Assembly: GCA_033977485.1 (NCBI GenBank)
Contig: CM066994.1
Coordinates: 23,590,681-23,654,680 of the forward strand
DNA: 64,000 nt
Direction of reading: 5' to 3'
From: Hydrangea macrophylla
Lineage: Eukaryota; Streptophyta; Magnoliopsida; Cornales; Hydrangeaceae
A program made the translations under genes and the position numbers. Below the pieces are notes generated by a model. It searched no databases, was not told where the DNA came from, and saw nothing but the letters and a program-made list of their open reading frames with translations. Numbering within the stretch: the first letter of the stretch is position 1; each line of letters starts with the position of its first letter. This document shows positions 33,495 through 45,312 of the stretch, piece after piece.

Positions 33495-33499
33495 TGAGT

Positions 33500-34250
33500 T
33501 CAGTTTTTGGCATTTTGGATTTCTCAACTCTTTTCACTGTTGAGGTATGAAATTGTTTTGTTGACTTGTTAAAGATGGCATTGTTGTTGTTACAATTTAC
33601 TGTGTTGTAATATTCTAGAGTTTAGAGATATTTTTGATATTTTGTCGTCCACTACGTTGCTCAAAATGTAACCATATTTTTGATCCCCTGGTTGTATACG
33701 CTGTTAACAATTTTGTTGTATGGAATATCGACGTCTTCTTTTGGTTGTCAAATGGCTCTTTGAGTTTACATAGGCTACAGCAAGTTCTTATACTCGGGCT
33801 CTGTTTAGTTTGTGGATTTAGAGTAGGAAAGGAAAACTAGTTCTCGTGTCTTCCTCCAATTGAAGCTTACAAAAAGGAGGGGATCACAAAATTTAAAATT
33901 CTAATCTTATTTTCACTATATGTTCTTTTCCTTACTATTTTCTCCTTATTTTCGTGATTAACCAAATAAAGAAAAGTTAGGTGTGATTTTATTTTGAAAT
34001 GGATGCCCATATGTCTTTGTTTAAGTTGCGGTGTTGAATCTATCGGGTTTTCTTGTCACAACCTTTACTCGTACTTCCTCGCTTATTACATGACATAACA
34101 ATCCGAACTGAAGCAGAAACTTGGCTTTGGTACTTGATAGAAGAAAGAGTTCGCTTCATAGCATCATTCAAGTGTCATTTCAAATGCATTTTTTAGTTTC
34201 ATGAAGTTGTGTAATAGGAGTTGGGAGTTTGTAGGTTAAGAATTTTAGGT
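33500..34250. other. 3' UTR and intergenic DNA after GnT-II
   Basis: Contains an AATAAA at about 33965 but no ORF, inverted repeat or RNA gene that I can support. Confidence 0.5.
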
Positions 34251-34253
34251 GAC

Positions 34254-34551
34254 TGTTGGAATGTCCCACATCGCCCATTTATGTCCCCTCTGTGCGGTTT
34301 ATAAGGCTTTAGTTCCCCTCTCCTTAACACCTAGGTTTTAAGGAGTTGAATGGACTGGGCCTTACAAGTGATATCAGAGCCAGGTTTGTCCCCCATTTCC
34401 GTAATCCACGTGTGTGCCTTTACTACATGTGCAGAAGCATGTTGTCGTCCCACATCGCTTAGAAGTGTTGTTGCCTGTGCAGTTTATAAGACCTTAGTTC
34501 CTCTCTCTTTAACACCTGGGTTTTAAAGAGATGAATGAGCTGGGCTTTACA
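34254..34551 (+). mobile_element. TRIM retrotransposon with ~113-bp LTRs
   Basis: Two diverged LTRs, 34254-34366 and 34440-34551, share 'gtcccacatcgc', 'tttataag', 'aacacct' and the end 'ctgggc.ttaca'. The first is followed by 'tgatatcagagcc', a near match to the tRNA-Met primer site. The internal segment is 73 bp and non-coding. A clear target duplication was not found. Confidence 0.75.
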
Positions 34552-35069
34552 AGAGTGACTAACGAAATTGTAATTGAGTTATAATTGACTGACAGATATA
34601 TCCAAGTATCTTACTTAAAAACATAATAAGAAACTTTGGAGAAAGAAAACACGGGGAAGAACACACTTTTTGTTGTTCGGTTAATGAGCGGAAAAGTGAG
34701 GAAAATAAGAAAGGAAAATAGAAAACAAGATAAAAATAAAAAATAAAAAAAATTAGAAATTTTGATTCGCAAACAAAGCAGTGACTAAGGTTACCTCACA
34801 AGTGAAATAGTGCAACAAGATTCGACTGGCTAACCCAATTGGGAAGAGGAAGGCGCTGCAGAGTTACTATCACATCTACTTACCACTAGTAGTTGTTGAG
34901 CATTGAGATAGTTTAGGTTTGAAATCTGTAATTGCATTGACAGTGTTTGTGGGATTTGTTGAACAGGAGCTTGTTTTTCACATTTTCCAACTACATCTGT
35001 TCTTTTTGGAGTTTGATATCGATCTTGTGCCTGCAGTTTGAGCTAGAAGTATAAACATTGGTGATGCAC

Positions 35070-35259
35070 GAGAAATTTTTGTGTACCTTCAAGGTACCAT
35101 GTGGCATTCTTATGTGGATCCTGCAATCAATAGGATTAGCTTATTTGGGTGGGACCCACATTTAGAGAGTATGGGGCCCACCCAAATTAGCTAAACATTG
35201 GCTACAGGATGCCACACAAGTATGCTAAGTGGTACCCTGAAGGTATACAAAAACTTCTC
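35070..35259. mobile_element. Mutator-like MITE
   Basis: 190-bp imperfect palindrome (ends 'gagaaatttttgtgtacctt' and 'ggtatacaaaaacttctc'). It is flanked by a perfect 9-bp duplication 'gtgatgcac' (35061-35069, 35260-35268). Confidence 0.82.
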
Positions 35260-35306
35260 GTGATGCACACATAGAAGGAAAAGATTACTCACGCACGCGC
35301 GCTTGT

Positions 35307-35307
35307 A

Positions 35308-35380
<73 letters not shown>
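35307..35380 (+). repeat. Compound (GT)n(GA)n microsatellite
   Basis: About 12 GT units pass directly into about 25 GA units. Confidence 0.95.
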
Positions 35381-35381
<1 letters not shown>

Positions 35382-35420
35382 GCACACAGCCACACGCAGA
35401 GATGAGAGTGGGGAATCCTT

Positions 35421-36760
35421 TGTTGGGATTATGCCCTCAAACTACTTAGTTATTGTAATCAGACGTCTTTGATTCGTATATTTATGAGCATCTTTGCATA
35501 TTCAGGTATGTGTAATTCATGAGTTCGAATGTTTTGGTATGTTTATCCATAAACAACATTGTCAGATTCATTTGTGTTAATGAGATTGACACAAGAGAGA
35601 TATGAATTATCTTCGACAGTTGTTTCAAATTGTCACAGTCAATGATAAGAATGGGTAACTTGTCAGATCTAGATTGTAAAACATTAACTCCTATGTGATA
35701 GAGATGGATTTCATTCATTAGAGTAGTGACTCTAAGTTAATGTGTTAGTGCACTAAATGCATTGACGGACATCGAGTTAAACCTATTAACGATTAATTGT
35801 CATAGGTTAATAGGTACTCAAACTTGATTATGACGTATGTTCTCAATCCTGAGATGACTATGAACACGAGCTGTTGACTTGATTACTTTGACTTATTAAT
35901 CAGTGAGGTCTTCACAGATCAACACCTGGATATCTTGGGTAGTTAAGTGAATAGTATTGTGAACACTCGTTGTCAAGAAGGATTCTATCCTCTTCTAAAG
36001 AGTAAGTATTCCCTTGAGAATGTCACGGGGTTAGTTACTGAGAACTGCAGTCTTGTCAGCAAGTCATTGTTAATATCTTCAGTACTTTATGAGAAGTAGT
36101 GGCTCAAGAAAAATAAGAAGTAATTAACTCCGGGTTGATAGTATAGTTGGTACACTAATCCCAGAGATAATTACGAATACATTTGGTGGAGGAACATCAC
36201 TGTATGTATTATGCAAGTCTAGGTTTTATCTTCGGGTAATTATGTCTATTAATCTGGAGTTCAATTATTATCATATAGTGGTATTGATAATAATTAATTA
36301 AAATTATTTCCTTAACTTAAATGGAAACTAGTTTTAATTAAGCCAGAATGGTAAACCCTAGAAGTCCAATCTCTTACTTAAAAAGGTGTTTGGACGCGGG
36401 GATAAGGTGACTAGGGTAGAGATAGAGTTGTAACAAACTCTATATATGAGGGCATGAGAGGGGGCCGGCCACTTGGTGGCCTTTTCATGCCGTAGCTCTC
36501 TCTCTCTCTCTCTCTCATCTCTATAGTCATCTTCTCCTTTAGGGTTTCTCACATAAACCCTAGCCTCCAAGACAGCATCTAGAAGTCATAGAGGTGAAGG
36601 CTGCTAGAAGAGAAGGACACGAAGAGTTCTCGTTTTAGGTTCAGATAATCTTCAAAGGTGAAGTTTTTCTTTTTACTTCTCTTTCACTCATACATATTCG
36701 AATAAGAATCTTGATCCGTTTTAAAATGGTTTTTAAACCATGTTTCCGCTACGATTGGAA
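35421..36760 (+). repeat. Possible solo LTR (copia-like)
   Basis: Starts 'tgttgggattatgccctc', a typical copia-type LTR start. A TATA-like 'ctatatatga' lies near 36438, followed by a transcribed-looking CT-rich leader and 'gggtttctcacataaaccc'. The right end could not be fixed and no target duplication was identified. Confidence 0.4.
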
Positions 36761-36790
36761 ACTGTTTGAGGTGGGGCGAAGACTTCTGCT

Positions 36791-37151
36791 AATGTTTGGT
36801 TTAAGGGAAGAGGGGAAGGAAGGAAAGGGGTGGAGGGAAGAGTGGAGGGAATTGTTGGGTAGGATGGCAGAGGCAATGGAGAGGATGGGGAGGCATGCAT
36901 CTTCCTTCCGGCCTCCCAAATTTCAACCATCTAAAAGTGGACGGATTAGGAAACAGAAAAAGCTTTCCTCATTTTAAGGGTATAGTATACTATTGAAGTG
37001 CACAATATTACCTTCTTTCCTTCTCCACTTCCTTCTTGTATAACCAAACACTAGAAGGGAAGACCCTTTTCCTTCCCCTTGGGATATCTATTGCATCCAT
37101 TCTCTCTTCCCTTTCCTTCCACTGATTTTTCCATTCCTCCTACCAAACATT
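36791..37151. mobile_element. MITE with AATGTTTGGT termini
   Basis: 'aatgtttggtttaagggaag' on the left and 'ccattcctcctaccaaacatt' (shortened) on the right are inverted. Purine-rich and pyrimidine-rich arms face each other. Superfamily uncertain. Confidence 0.5.
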
Positions 37152-37236
37152 GCATAGGGAAGTAGAACAACCTTGGGAGGTTAAGGATACTGCTACCTAT
37201 ATTGGTTTTATGGTGGGTTTTGATGGTTTTTTGTTA

Positions 37237-37488
37237 CTACCTCCGTCCCATTTTATGTGTCCGCCTTGGGGAATTCAATTATTTAAGGGGACAAAAAGAA
37301 TCTACACCTACTTTCCACAATTGCCCATAATCATTGCACTTTCTTTTTTTATTTTGATTTGGTGTTGATTGCAAAGAAGGGTAGTTGGGGAAACTAAGTA
37401 AAATTTATATATTAATTTAGAAAAGTGGACAACAATTTTGTGACATCCCAAAAAAGAAAGATGGACACATAAAATGGGACGGAGGGAG
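37237..37488. mobile_element. Stowaway (Tc1/Mariner) MITE
   Basis: 252 bp with TIRs 'ctacctccgtcccatttt' / inverted 'ctccctccgtcccatttt', the Stowaway signature, flanked by TA on both sides (37235-37236, 37489-37490). Confidence 0.92.
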
Positions 37489-38065
37489 TATTAAAAAGCT
37501 TGTAGTATATGGAAATTTGTTTTGGGCAAAAAAAAAAGTGGGGGGATGTATTTGGCCAAGTTTTCAAACTGACAACTTGCTAGTTTTTCTGAGGACGCCA
37601 CTTCAATATTAAGTCAGATGTTTCAAGATATGATTGGTTCACGTGTTCGAAACATATGCAACACTTGCACATTTAGACCAATCATATTCCATGAGGATCA
37701 ATTTTTAATACAGACCTGCAATCTTTGGTCATGAATTTGAGCCGACAAATTTGCAATATATAAATAGTTTAATTTAAAAAATTTCCATTTGAAAAGTTAA
37801 TGACAATAAAGAAAGTTGTACACAAAATGAACAACTGTCATGCTACAAAAATCTGGTAGTAACCACATATTGCATATGAAGTTTCATTTTTCCCAATAAA
37901 CAATTCAAAACAATAGATCTCTATAACATGTTATACAAATTGCAAACAGTTAATGGGCATCAGAACAGGCCATTAAAGCATATAGTTAGCTTTTGGAACA
38001 TGCTTTAGTTGAGAGCTAAATAGTACAGGTAACCCCAAGCCACCGATATCAGGTAAGACGGGACG

Positions 38066-38572
38066 AACTGGCGGGGCCACTAAGGGACGGGGGTTCAGGC
38101 CTCTCCTGAAATTTTGAGAATTAAAATTTTATCTTAAGTTTTTTTAGTATTTTACATTTAAGCCCCTCCTCAACTATGTTTAGGCCCTCCCTCAATTTAT
38201 GTTTTGGCCCTCAAAAGGGTTTAAGGCTAAATTTAGTGTTATCAATTACGTATATATTGATATACAGGTATATACAACTCAAAGGAAAGGGGCCTAAAAT
38301 TTTAAAAATTACACTTCAGTGTAATAATTTTATGCGTTTTAGAAATAGGCCCCCTCAAAATTTTGAAAGACACTACACAATATTTATGTGTCATCAAATA
38401 GACTTATATTATAAGCATATCCCCAAAAAATCGCAATTATAGACAAGTAAACCCTAAAAAAAAAACGTCAATTATGCATAAATAGACCCCAAAAAAATCA
38501 CTTCGGGGGCGCTGCCCCCGAACCCCCGTATTATCTAAGTCCCCCTGGTCGAAATTCCTGGCTCCGCCCCCT
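38066..38572. mobile_element. hAT-like non-autonomous element
   Basis: The ends 'ctggcggggccac' and 'cctggctccgccccct' are inverted. The flanking direct repeat 'gacgggacg' (38057-38065, 38573-38581) supports an 8-9 bp duplication. Same terminal family as 5562-6058 and 61687-62533. Confidence 0.65.
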
Positions 38573-38589
38573 GACGGGACGCACACTAG

Positions 38590-40230
38590 AAGACAAGTCC
38601 AATTCCGACTGAGCTACTCGGTGGTATTAAATCTATATAGCCTAAGCTTTATGAACAATTCTAAAAAGTAAGGGTTTGAAATGCTCAACAAAATTCCAAA
38701 ATATTTTTCGACTTCCTTGATTGCATTCACATCTCTTTCGAGTATTGCTTCATGAAATTAGACATCGGCGGTCTGTTCAAAGCTTACACCATTTAAAGGG
38801 TTTTTTTTTTTCCCATATCACCATGGATTTATGTGCCATTGCCAATGTCGTAAGGCTTGATGCATCATATTATGATATCCTCGGCTCATGCATCATTATA
38901 ATGTTGTTCAGGACGGGCAACGTGTAAAAAAAATAAACCCCAAGTTGTTTGGGAAGATTTAGAATCGATTCTACAAAATTGTCGAGAGCAAAGATCGGAT
39001 CAGTCAACTCTCTTTTCAAACAGGGCAGTTTTTGCATTGTGTCATCCCAACTCCAAGCATTGACAATGCTCATCCATCGTAGACTAGGAAGTACGGACTC
39101 TTTGGAAAGGCTACCGCACCCGCACTGGGTGTCAGACCACCGCACCCGTGCTTCCTAGATCGTAATAGATATTGGAGGAATAAGTAATCACATTAGATAC
39201 GTGCATCTTGAACCATAATCATCATTTTCACAGCAACATCTTTCCAAACAAAGCAATACCTTCGATGCTTTGTTTATGTCTCGACTAAATAACATGCATG
39301 AGCAACCAAACTTAAAGAACCACCTTTTTCCCAAAAAGAAAAAAAGTATGGTTTTTGCTCCTGTACTTGCCATTTAAATATGAAGATCAGATGAAGATCC
39401 AGAATAGGCATCTTGGATGAATAAATCATAGTCCAAAACAAATTGCTCAAGTGATTGCGAAATAATGAAACTCAAATGGAAAACAAAGAAGAGTCTACTC
39501 CACGATTAGAATATAATCCAACTATAAATGGGAAATGCTAACTTACAAGTACAAAATAACTAAATAGTGTGCATTTTTAAATCGCACACACCTCATTAAA
39601 ATGAAGCACTGAAATAATGTTGCAATGAGATAAAGCAAATTACTTTAGTACTTTGATTGCAAAATTACTTTAATGATTTCACTTTAATGAGGCGACAAGA
39701 ACTTTTCTTGCCAACTTGAAAGTGAACACAGTGTTATCCTACTACCTCAAGCCCTAATAGTATATCAGACCAACTAGTTGTAAGAACATAGGTGTATAAC
39801 TCCAAAATCTCATCATGCTAATTGTCTAAGTACTTGCACAAAATTATAGAATAAAATAAAGGCTTAGTTTAATATCCTGCATTTTAATTGTACTTAAATA
39901 TTTAATTGACCTTAATTGCACATTTAAATACGTAGTATGAAAATAGAGGCTAATTTGAAACTTTTCCAAAAAATTAATCACAGTGGTATTTTGATCATTT
40001 GCAGCTGTGAAGCTAGACTTTACCATAAATTTGAAAATGAGATTTTTGGACAGAAAGGAGCGTGTGCTCAAATGATTCACTATCTGTGTTTTAAGTTTTG
40101 TCATAAGTGGTACAGTTAGTAAAATTTAGCAGCTCTGCGAGTGGTACCACGTGCTTTAGAAGTTGTACCTTACCACTTACTATAAATAGAACACGTTAGG
40201 GTTTATTTATATTAAGTTGTTGCTACTTCT
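38590..40230. other. Intergenic, no gene supported
   Basis: A minus-strand frame at 38870-39145 reads NAWSWDDTMQKLPCL and similar non-repetitive peptide, which could be a gene remnant, but I recognise no family. The rest shows no repeat or ORF of note. Confidence 0.35.
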
Positions 40231-40241
40231 CTCTCTATATA

Positions 40242-40244
<3 letters not shown>

Positions 40245-40307
<63 letters not shown>
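40245..40307 (+). repeat. (CT)n microsatellite
   Basis: About 30 CT units followed by 'ttctttct'. Confidence 0.95.
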
Positions 40308-40313
<6 letters not shown>

Positions 40314-40702
40314 CTAGGACTTAGAACTTAGGATTTTGAGCACAAAATCCTCAAGATCATCTAGATACGTCAATCTCCAGACGAATCCCGAGCACTAAAG
40401 TTGTTCCTTGCAACGAGGAGCACGCGTGGATACAAATTTCAATCTCTCTATACAACTTCTCTCGATTAGGAAAAATCCTAAAACTAAAAAATAGTATATA
40501 TAACTCTCTAATATAGCGTATTATATGAAAATTAAGTCTAATCTAGACGACTACTAAGTTTGGAGCACATTTGGTGTGTCAATAATCCAAACCTAGTTTT
40601 CTTAAGAATTTGCCTATGTACTATGTGTTCTTGATGATTATGTGTTTTTCTTCTATGTGATTAAGTTGTTATTATGCGCTTAATTGGAAGTTGAAACCAT
40701 AT

Positions 40703-43269
40703 TGTCACACCCCAACCCGCCTCGTGCGGATTAGGACACGTGTAAAAATGTTACAAGAGTCCAAGTATATTAATTTGCAAAGAAACATTTGAATTACTAA
40801 GAATCGCATGTGTTTAGCAACATTAAACAATTCTATTGTTACAAAACAGCCTCCAAGGGTAAAATGGTAATTAATAAGGTATAGAAAATTTTATACCAAA
40901 ATTTAGGTCTTTGAGTCCCGGTTCCAACGCAAAAAACGGCGCGCAAATCCGAGTTTTCTAGAGTGAGTTATGCCCGTTTCCGTAAAAGCCGTCGGTGCTG
41001 AAACTGAACCAGCGGATCGATCCGCCGAAAACCGGATCGATCCGGTTTAGGCAGAATGACCACCCTGGCTCCTCCAGATGCTCCGGATCGATCCGCTCAA
41101 GGCCCGGATCGATCCGATTTCTGCAGAAGTCATATTTTAGCAGAAAACCCCTGTTCTAACAGTCCAAACATACCCAAAACCAACCCAAACCTCATAGAAC
41201 CTTAACCAACCATTTTAAAATCATTTGAAACACATTGAAACATTTCCAACACCAATTTAAGTTCTTCCAAACACTCAAAACATAAACATCACTTTATTTG
41301 GATCAAGCTAAGCCATAGACACATCCTTTGAATCAAATCAAGTGTGTTTGAAGTTCAATTCTTGGCAAAAGTTAAGAATTCATGAAACCTTCTTGGAAAT
41401 GAACCCAAGTTATAACCAACAACATAAACCATTAAAGAAGCATTTCAAACCATCTCCAAGCAACCATTTACATAAACCTTCCAACAAGAGGATCAAACCT
41501 CACAAAAACATTTATTTACAAAGGAAACTTGACCAAAATCTACCACCCATGCATTCGGACTTGCCGGAATGATCCAAACATACAACCTACAACTTTCACA
41601 TAGAAATTACATAAGTTCCTTCAAATCTACATTAAACACATGAGTCGTAGGATTCCAAAACTAACTCCATGGATACAACCACGAGTCAAGTCTTTAATCC
41701 ACAAGTCAAGGATACTAACCCACAAGTTACATTATATTACAAGTTATGAACATATTTACAACTCCCAAGCCCAAACCCGACGTGCCGGTCATTTCATTTC
41801 CTCCTCTTGTGCCGTACCTGCGGTGGTTATTCAATAACCACAACAGAAAATAATATTTGTTTAAGCTTTCGCTTAGTGAGTAAAACTAATCACATGTATG
41901 AGTGTAATGTCATATTCAATACACAAATCAAAAATTAACATATCATTTAGTCTCCAAAGACCAAATATCAATTCACTGTGTCGTCGCTCTTGCCTTTTTC
42001 CCTTATGTGCATATAGCACCTCTAATTCATACCATCTCACATACCCTTCCACAGCTGGGTCGCCACCCACACACCTTTACACAGTTAGCGTGGTGAGTAC
42101 CCTTACACCGTTGGGTTTTTCCACGTCTCCTTATTATGGAGTAAATACACGGTGAATCAACATTAGGTTTTCTTCAACCCACATAACACATAATCCTCAA
42201 CATGGCACTTCACAAATCATTTAACACATATTAAACTTCAAATTTAAAGTAAACCAACCAAACCCACATATATCAACAAGTTCATATATACCCAATTCTC
42301 ATGTCCATGCTCTAATTTACAAGAATTCAACATATCAACATATAAATTAATACATTTAACATGATTTATATCCAACCCATGGATTAGAGTCACTCACCTC
42401 TTATAGATTTTACCCCAAACAAGTGAATTCTTTAACAATTCTTGCCCAAATCCTACTCCGGAGTGATTCCTACAAGTTTTACAAGAAATTCCCAATTTGG
42501 GTCTAGGTTATCTAACATGAGAAATCAATGGAAACCTCAACAAATAGGGTTTAGCAAGTTCATAGAATCCATACATACCTTCCAATGGAGTCCTAGTTGA
42601 AGGTTTGGAGATCAATTCTTGGAGAGTTGGGAGATATCTTGATTTTTCTCCTTATCTTCCTCTTCTAACGTCTCTCTTCCTCACACCCTCTCCCAAATTT
42701 TCTTTAGATCATCTTGGTTTAATGGAGAAGACACTGGGTGTCTTTCTCCCAAGCATTGTAGGAGTGACTCATGCTTCCAAATTTTCATTTAGCACCCCTA
42801 AAGTTTCTGATTTCTATTATAAACTCCCCAAACATTCCATTAACTACCCAATTATCTAAATGGGTGTTTGTCTAAGTCTCGTATGGGTCCCACATGTGGT
42901 CCCAAATATTTTGTGAAGTTGCTATCGCACCTACTAATTTTAAATTTTTTTTCATTTATACCCTTATTTGGGTGTCAAATGCAACACATAAATCATCATA
43001 TAAAATGAACGCATTTAAGCAAATATTCATATAATCACATAAATGCATTTAACATATAAAATGCAATTTCATTTTATCCGGGCCCTTCATTGGGTCCCAC
43101 TCCAATACCTGTCCCACCTCACTGGGGACTTTTCCATATGGTGTCCTTCTCTGAACACTTTTTCCACGGGCGAGTCCAAGCCTCCCCTTAATCCATTTTA
43201 TACACTAATTATATTAATTAATGCATATTATGAGATAATTAAACATTTTCCCTGGGTACGGGTGTTACA
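40703..43269 (-). repeat. Solo LTR of a gypsy (Tekay-type) element, 2.57 kb
   Basis: Begins 'tgtcacaccccaacccgcc' and ends 'gggtacgggtgttaca'. On the minus strand this is TGTAACACCC...GGTGTGACA, as in Tekay chromovirus LTRs. A perfect 5-bp duplication 'catat' (40698-40702, 43270-43274) directly flanks the single LTR, which is the product of LTR-LTR recombination. It contains four copies of the palindrome 'ggatcgatcc' (41012-41117). Confidence 0.88.
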
Positions 43270-43961
43270 CATATCTACAAGCTTTACTTAGAAATTGATA
43301 AGTATGTTTAGATTTGTCTTCATATATCTAGTTATACTTGAAGTTATGTGATAATATTATATACTTGTTTAAAATAGCATATTATTCCTCATTTGTATCC
43401 CATAGCATGAGATACGCATGGCTATGATATTGAGCATGAACACGAGCATAAACACGAATTTCCACTATTGTGATTTTGGGTGAAAGATCTCTATGTGTGA
43501 GGCTTGAGATTTAAAAAGCTCCGTGTGTGGGACTTTTGGATTTTAAATATCATAAATACCTCCGCGAGAGGATTTTGATTTTGAAGTTTAGATAATTCCA
43601 GTTGTGGGTATGGAATTTAAGGATTGGATCCATTCGGAATGCGATCTCCTAGTCTTCCAAACCATAAGAATTGCAAGCTAAAGACCAGTATGAGGTGGTT
43701 AAAGGCCTCTATATCATGGTGGCCCATAGACCAGGTGTTGTATTGAGAGTAAGTGTTTGGAAAATACACGATAGGGCCTACAGGCAACATCTTTTTGCTT
43801 CAGCAACAGACCATTACATTCACACATTCATGCATATAAATCACTGTATCATTGAAGTATAAGACTATACGGGCCGTAGTGCTCATGAGTTATGTTTTAA
43901 ACCATTTTCAGGTGAAATGAATACGAGCAAGGTCCTAGAATGATCGGCGTGTTTTACACCT

Positions 43962-45151
43962 TGTAAAGACCCCGTATGTGGGGGAGTTTTTGTTCTTATG
44001 TAATGCGTAGCTTACCATGTGTAACTTAGATCAATTTGAAACCTTCATGCTTAGGTTTGAATTATAATAGTTACATGCTGAGTATCGCAAGTTATGTAAT
44101 CTTTTGTTAATTTGGAAATTGGACACTTGTTAGTCCGTTTCTCACTAAACTTGGATCTATGTTAGAAATGGGGCACATGTTATCCCTAACGGTGAAATCG
44201 GATCGGATCGGATCGGTTCAGTTCAATGGTTTTGGGGGTTTTCAAACCGACCAAAACTGATCGGTTCGGTTCAGTTTTTCAGTTTTAGGCTTAATTTTCA
44301 ATTCAGTCTTCAGTTTTCCACTACACCTAGCTTATGAAAATCGACTGAACGGGTCGGTTCGGTGGTTCGGTTTGTTCGATTTTTGTTTCACCCATAGTTA
44401 TCCCCTCATCCTTGACTTACATCTTTGAGTCTTAAAACTAGTTAGGATTCATTTATATTGACATTGGCATGTAATCGTGACATAAGTCACTCTATGTTTT
44501 GCGAGATTGCATGTTTTATGTTGTTGTATGAACCACCCATATTCATCTTTAGTAATGTTTGGTTTGAGAAGGTGTTCCTTAGTCATTACTCTCTTTTTAC
44601 TATGGTTGTGAAATACTTGTATAGTCGTAAAAAAAAATTGTATTATTATGAATGTTATGCTGCAAAATTCTCTACTGCTAAGAAACGTTTGAATGAACGG
44701 GGGTCCAGTCGACTGGATTCGTTAAGTTATTGCATCAGTTTTTCCCTGCTTCCAATATAGTCGATTGTACTCCCTTTTTAGTCGACTAGATTTGCCATTT
44801 GAGATTTTTGAGCTCTTTGTAAATGTAAAAGTAGTCAACTGGGTGGCACCAGTCGACTAGATTTTCACTGCCTTTTTGTAAACCTGGTTGACTAGACCAA
44901 TCCTTTTGAAAAATGTGCTCTCTGTATTTTCAAAACCATTCGACCGGACCTACTGTTAGTCGACTGGATTGGTCTTTTTTTTTTTAAAAAAAAAAAAAAA
45001 AAGGTGTTCTCTGTATCTCAGAAACCAGTCAACTGATGCCCCGATTAGTCGACTGGATCTATAGTATTCAATGTGCTCTAAACATGCTTTAAACAGACTG
45101 TTGATTTAGTTATTCACCCTAACCCCCATTTTCAGGATTTGGGGCGTTATA
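43962..45151 (+). repeat. 5' LTR of a decayed Tekay-like element
   Basis: Starts 'tgtaaagaccccgtatg' and ends 'ggggcgttata' (the expected CA end mutated to TA). It is followed after three bases by the tRNA-Met primer site TGGTATCAGAGC (45155-45166). It holds a nested MITE (44188-44396) and at least five 'agtcgact' palindromes (44707-45060). Confidence 0.7.
44188..44396. mobile_element. Mutator-like MITE rich in CGGTTCGGTT
   Basis: 209 bp between 'gttatccct' (44179-44187) and 'gttatcccc' (44397-44405), an 8 of 9 match. The ends 'ggtgaaatcggatcgg' and 'cgatttttgtttcaccc' are inverted. It is nested in the LTR. Confidence 0.65.
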
Positions 45152-45312
45152 GAATGGTATCAGAGCTTAACCGAGTTTGAATACTTTGAGACGAAGGGAA
45201 TTCATTAAACAAATTGTATACGTGCTAAGGGACATCTTATTTGCATTTAACTGTCTTTTTGGCCACTTATTGTTTATATTTATTCGGCCCTTTCTTAATT
45301 ATGATATTAGCT

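Noticed and set aside
34254..34551. Cassandra TRIM (5S rRNA-containing)
   Set aside because: The LTRs lack a recognisable 5S rRNA internal promoter region; only the general TRIM layout is supported.
36711..36977. 88-codon ORF 'MIRFKMVFKPCFRYDW'
   Set aside because: It spans a possible LTR end and a purine-rich MITE arm; the Gly/Glu/Arg-rich composition reflects the repeat.
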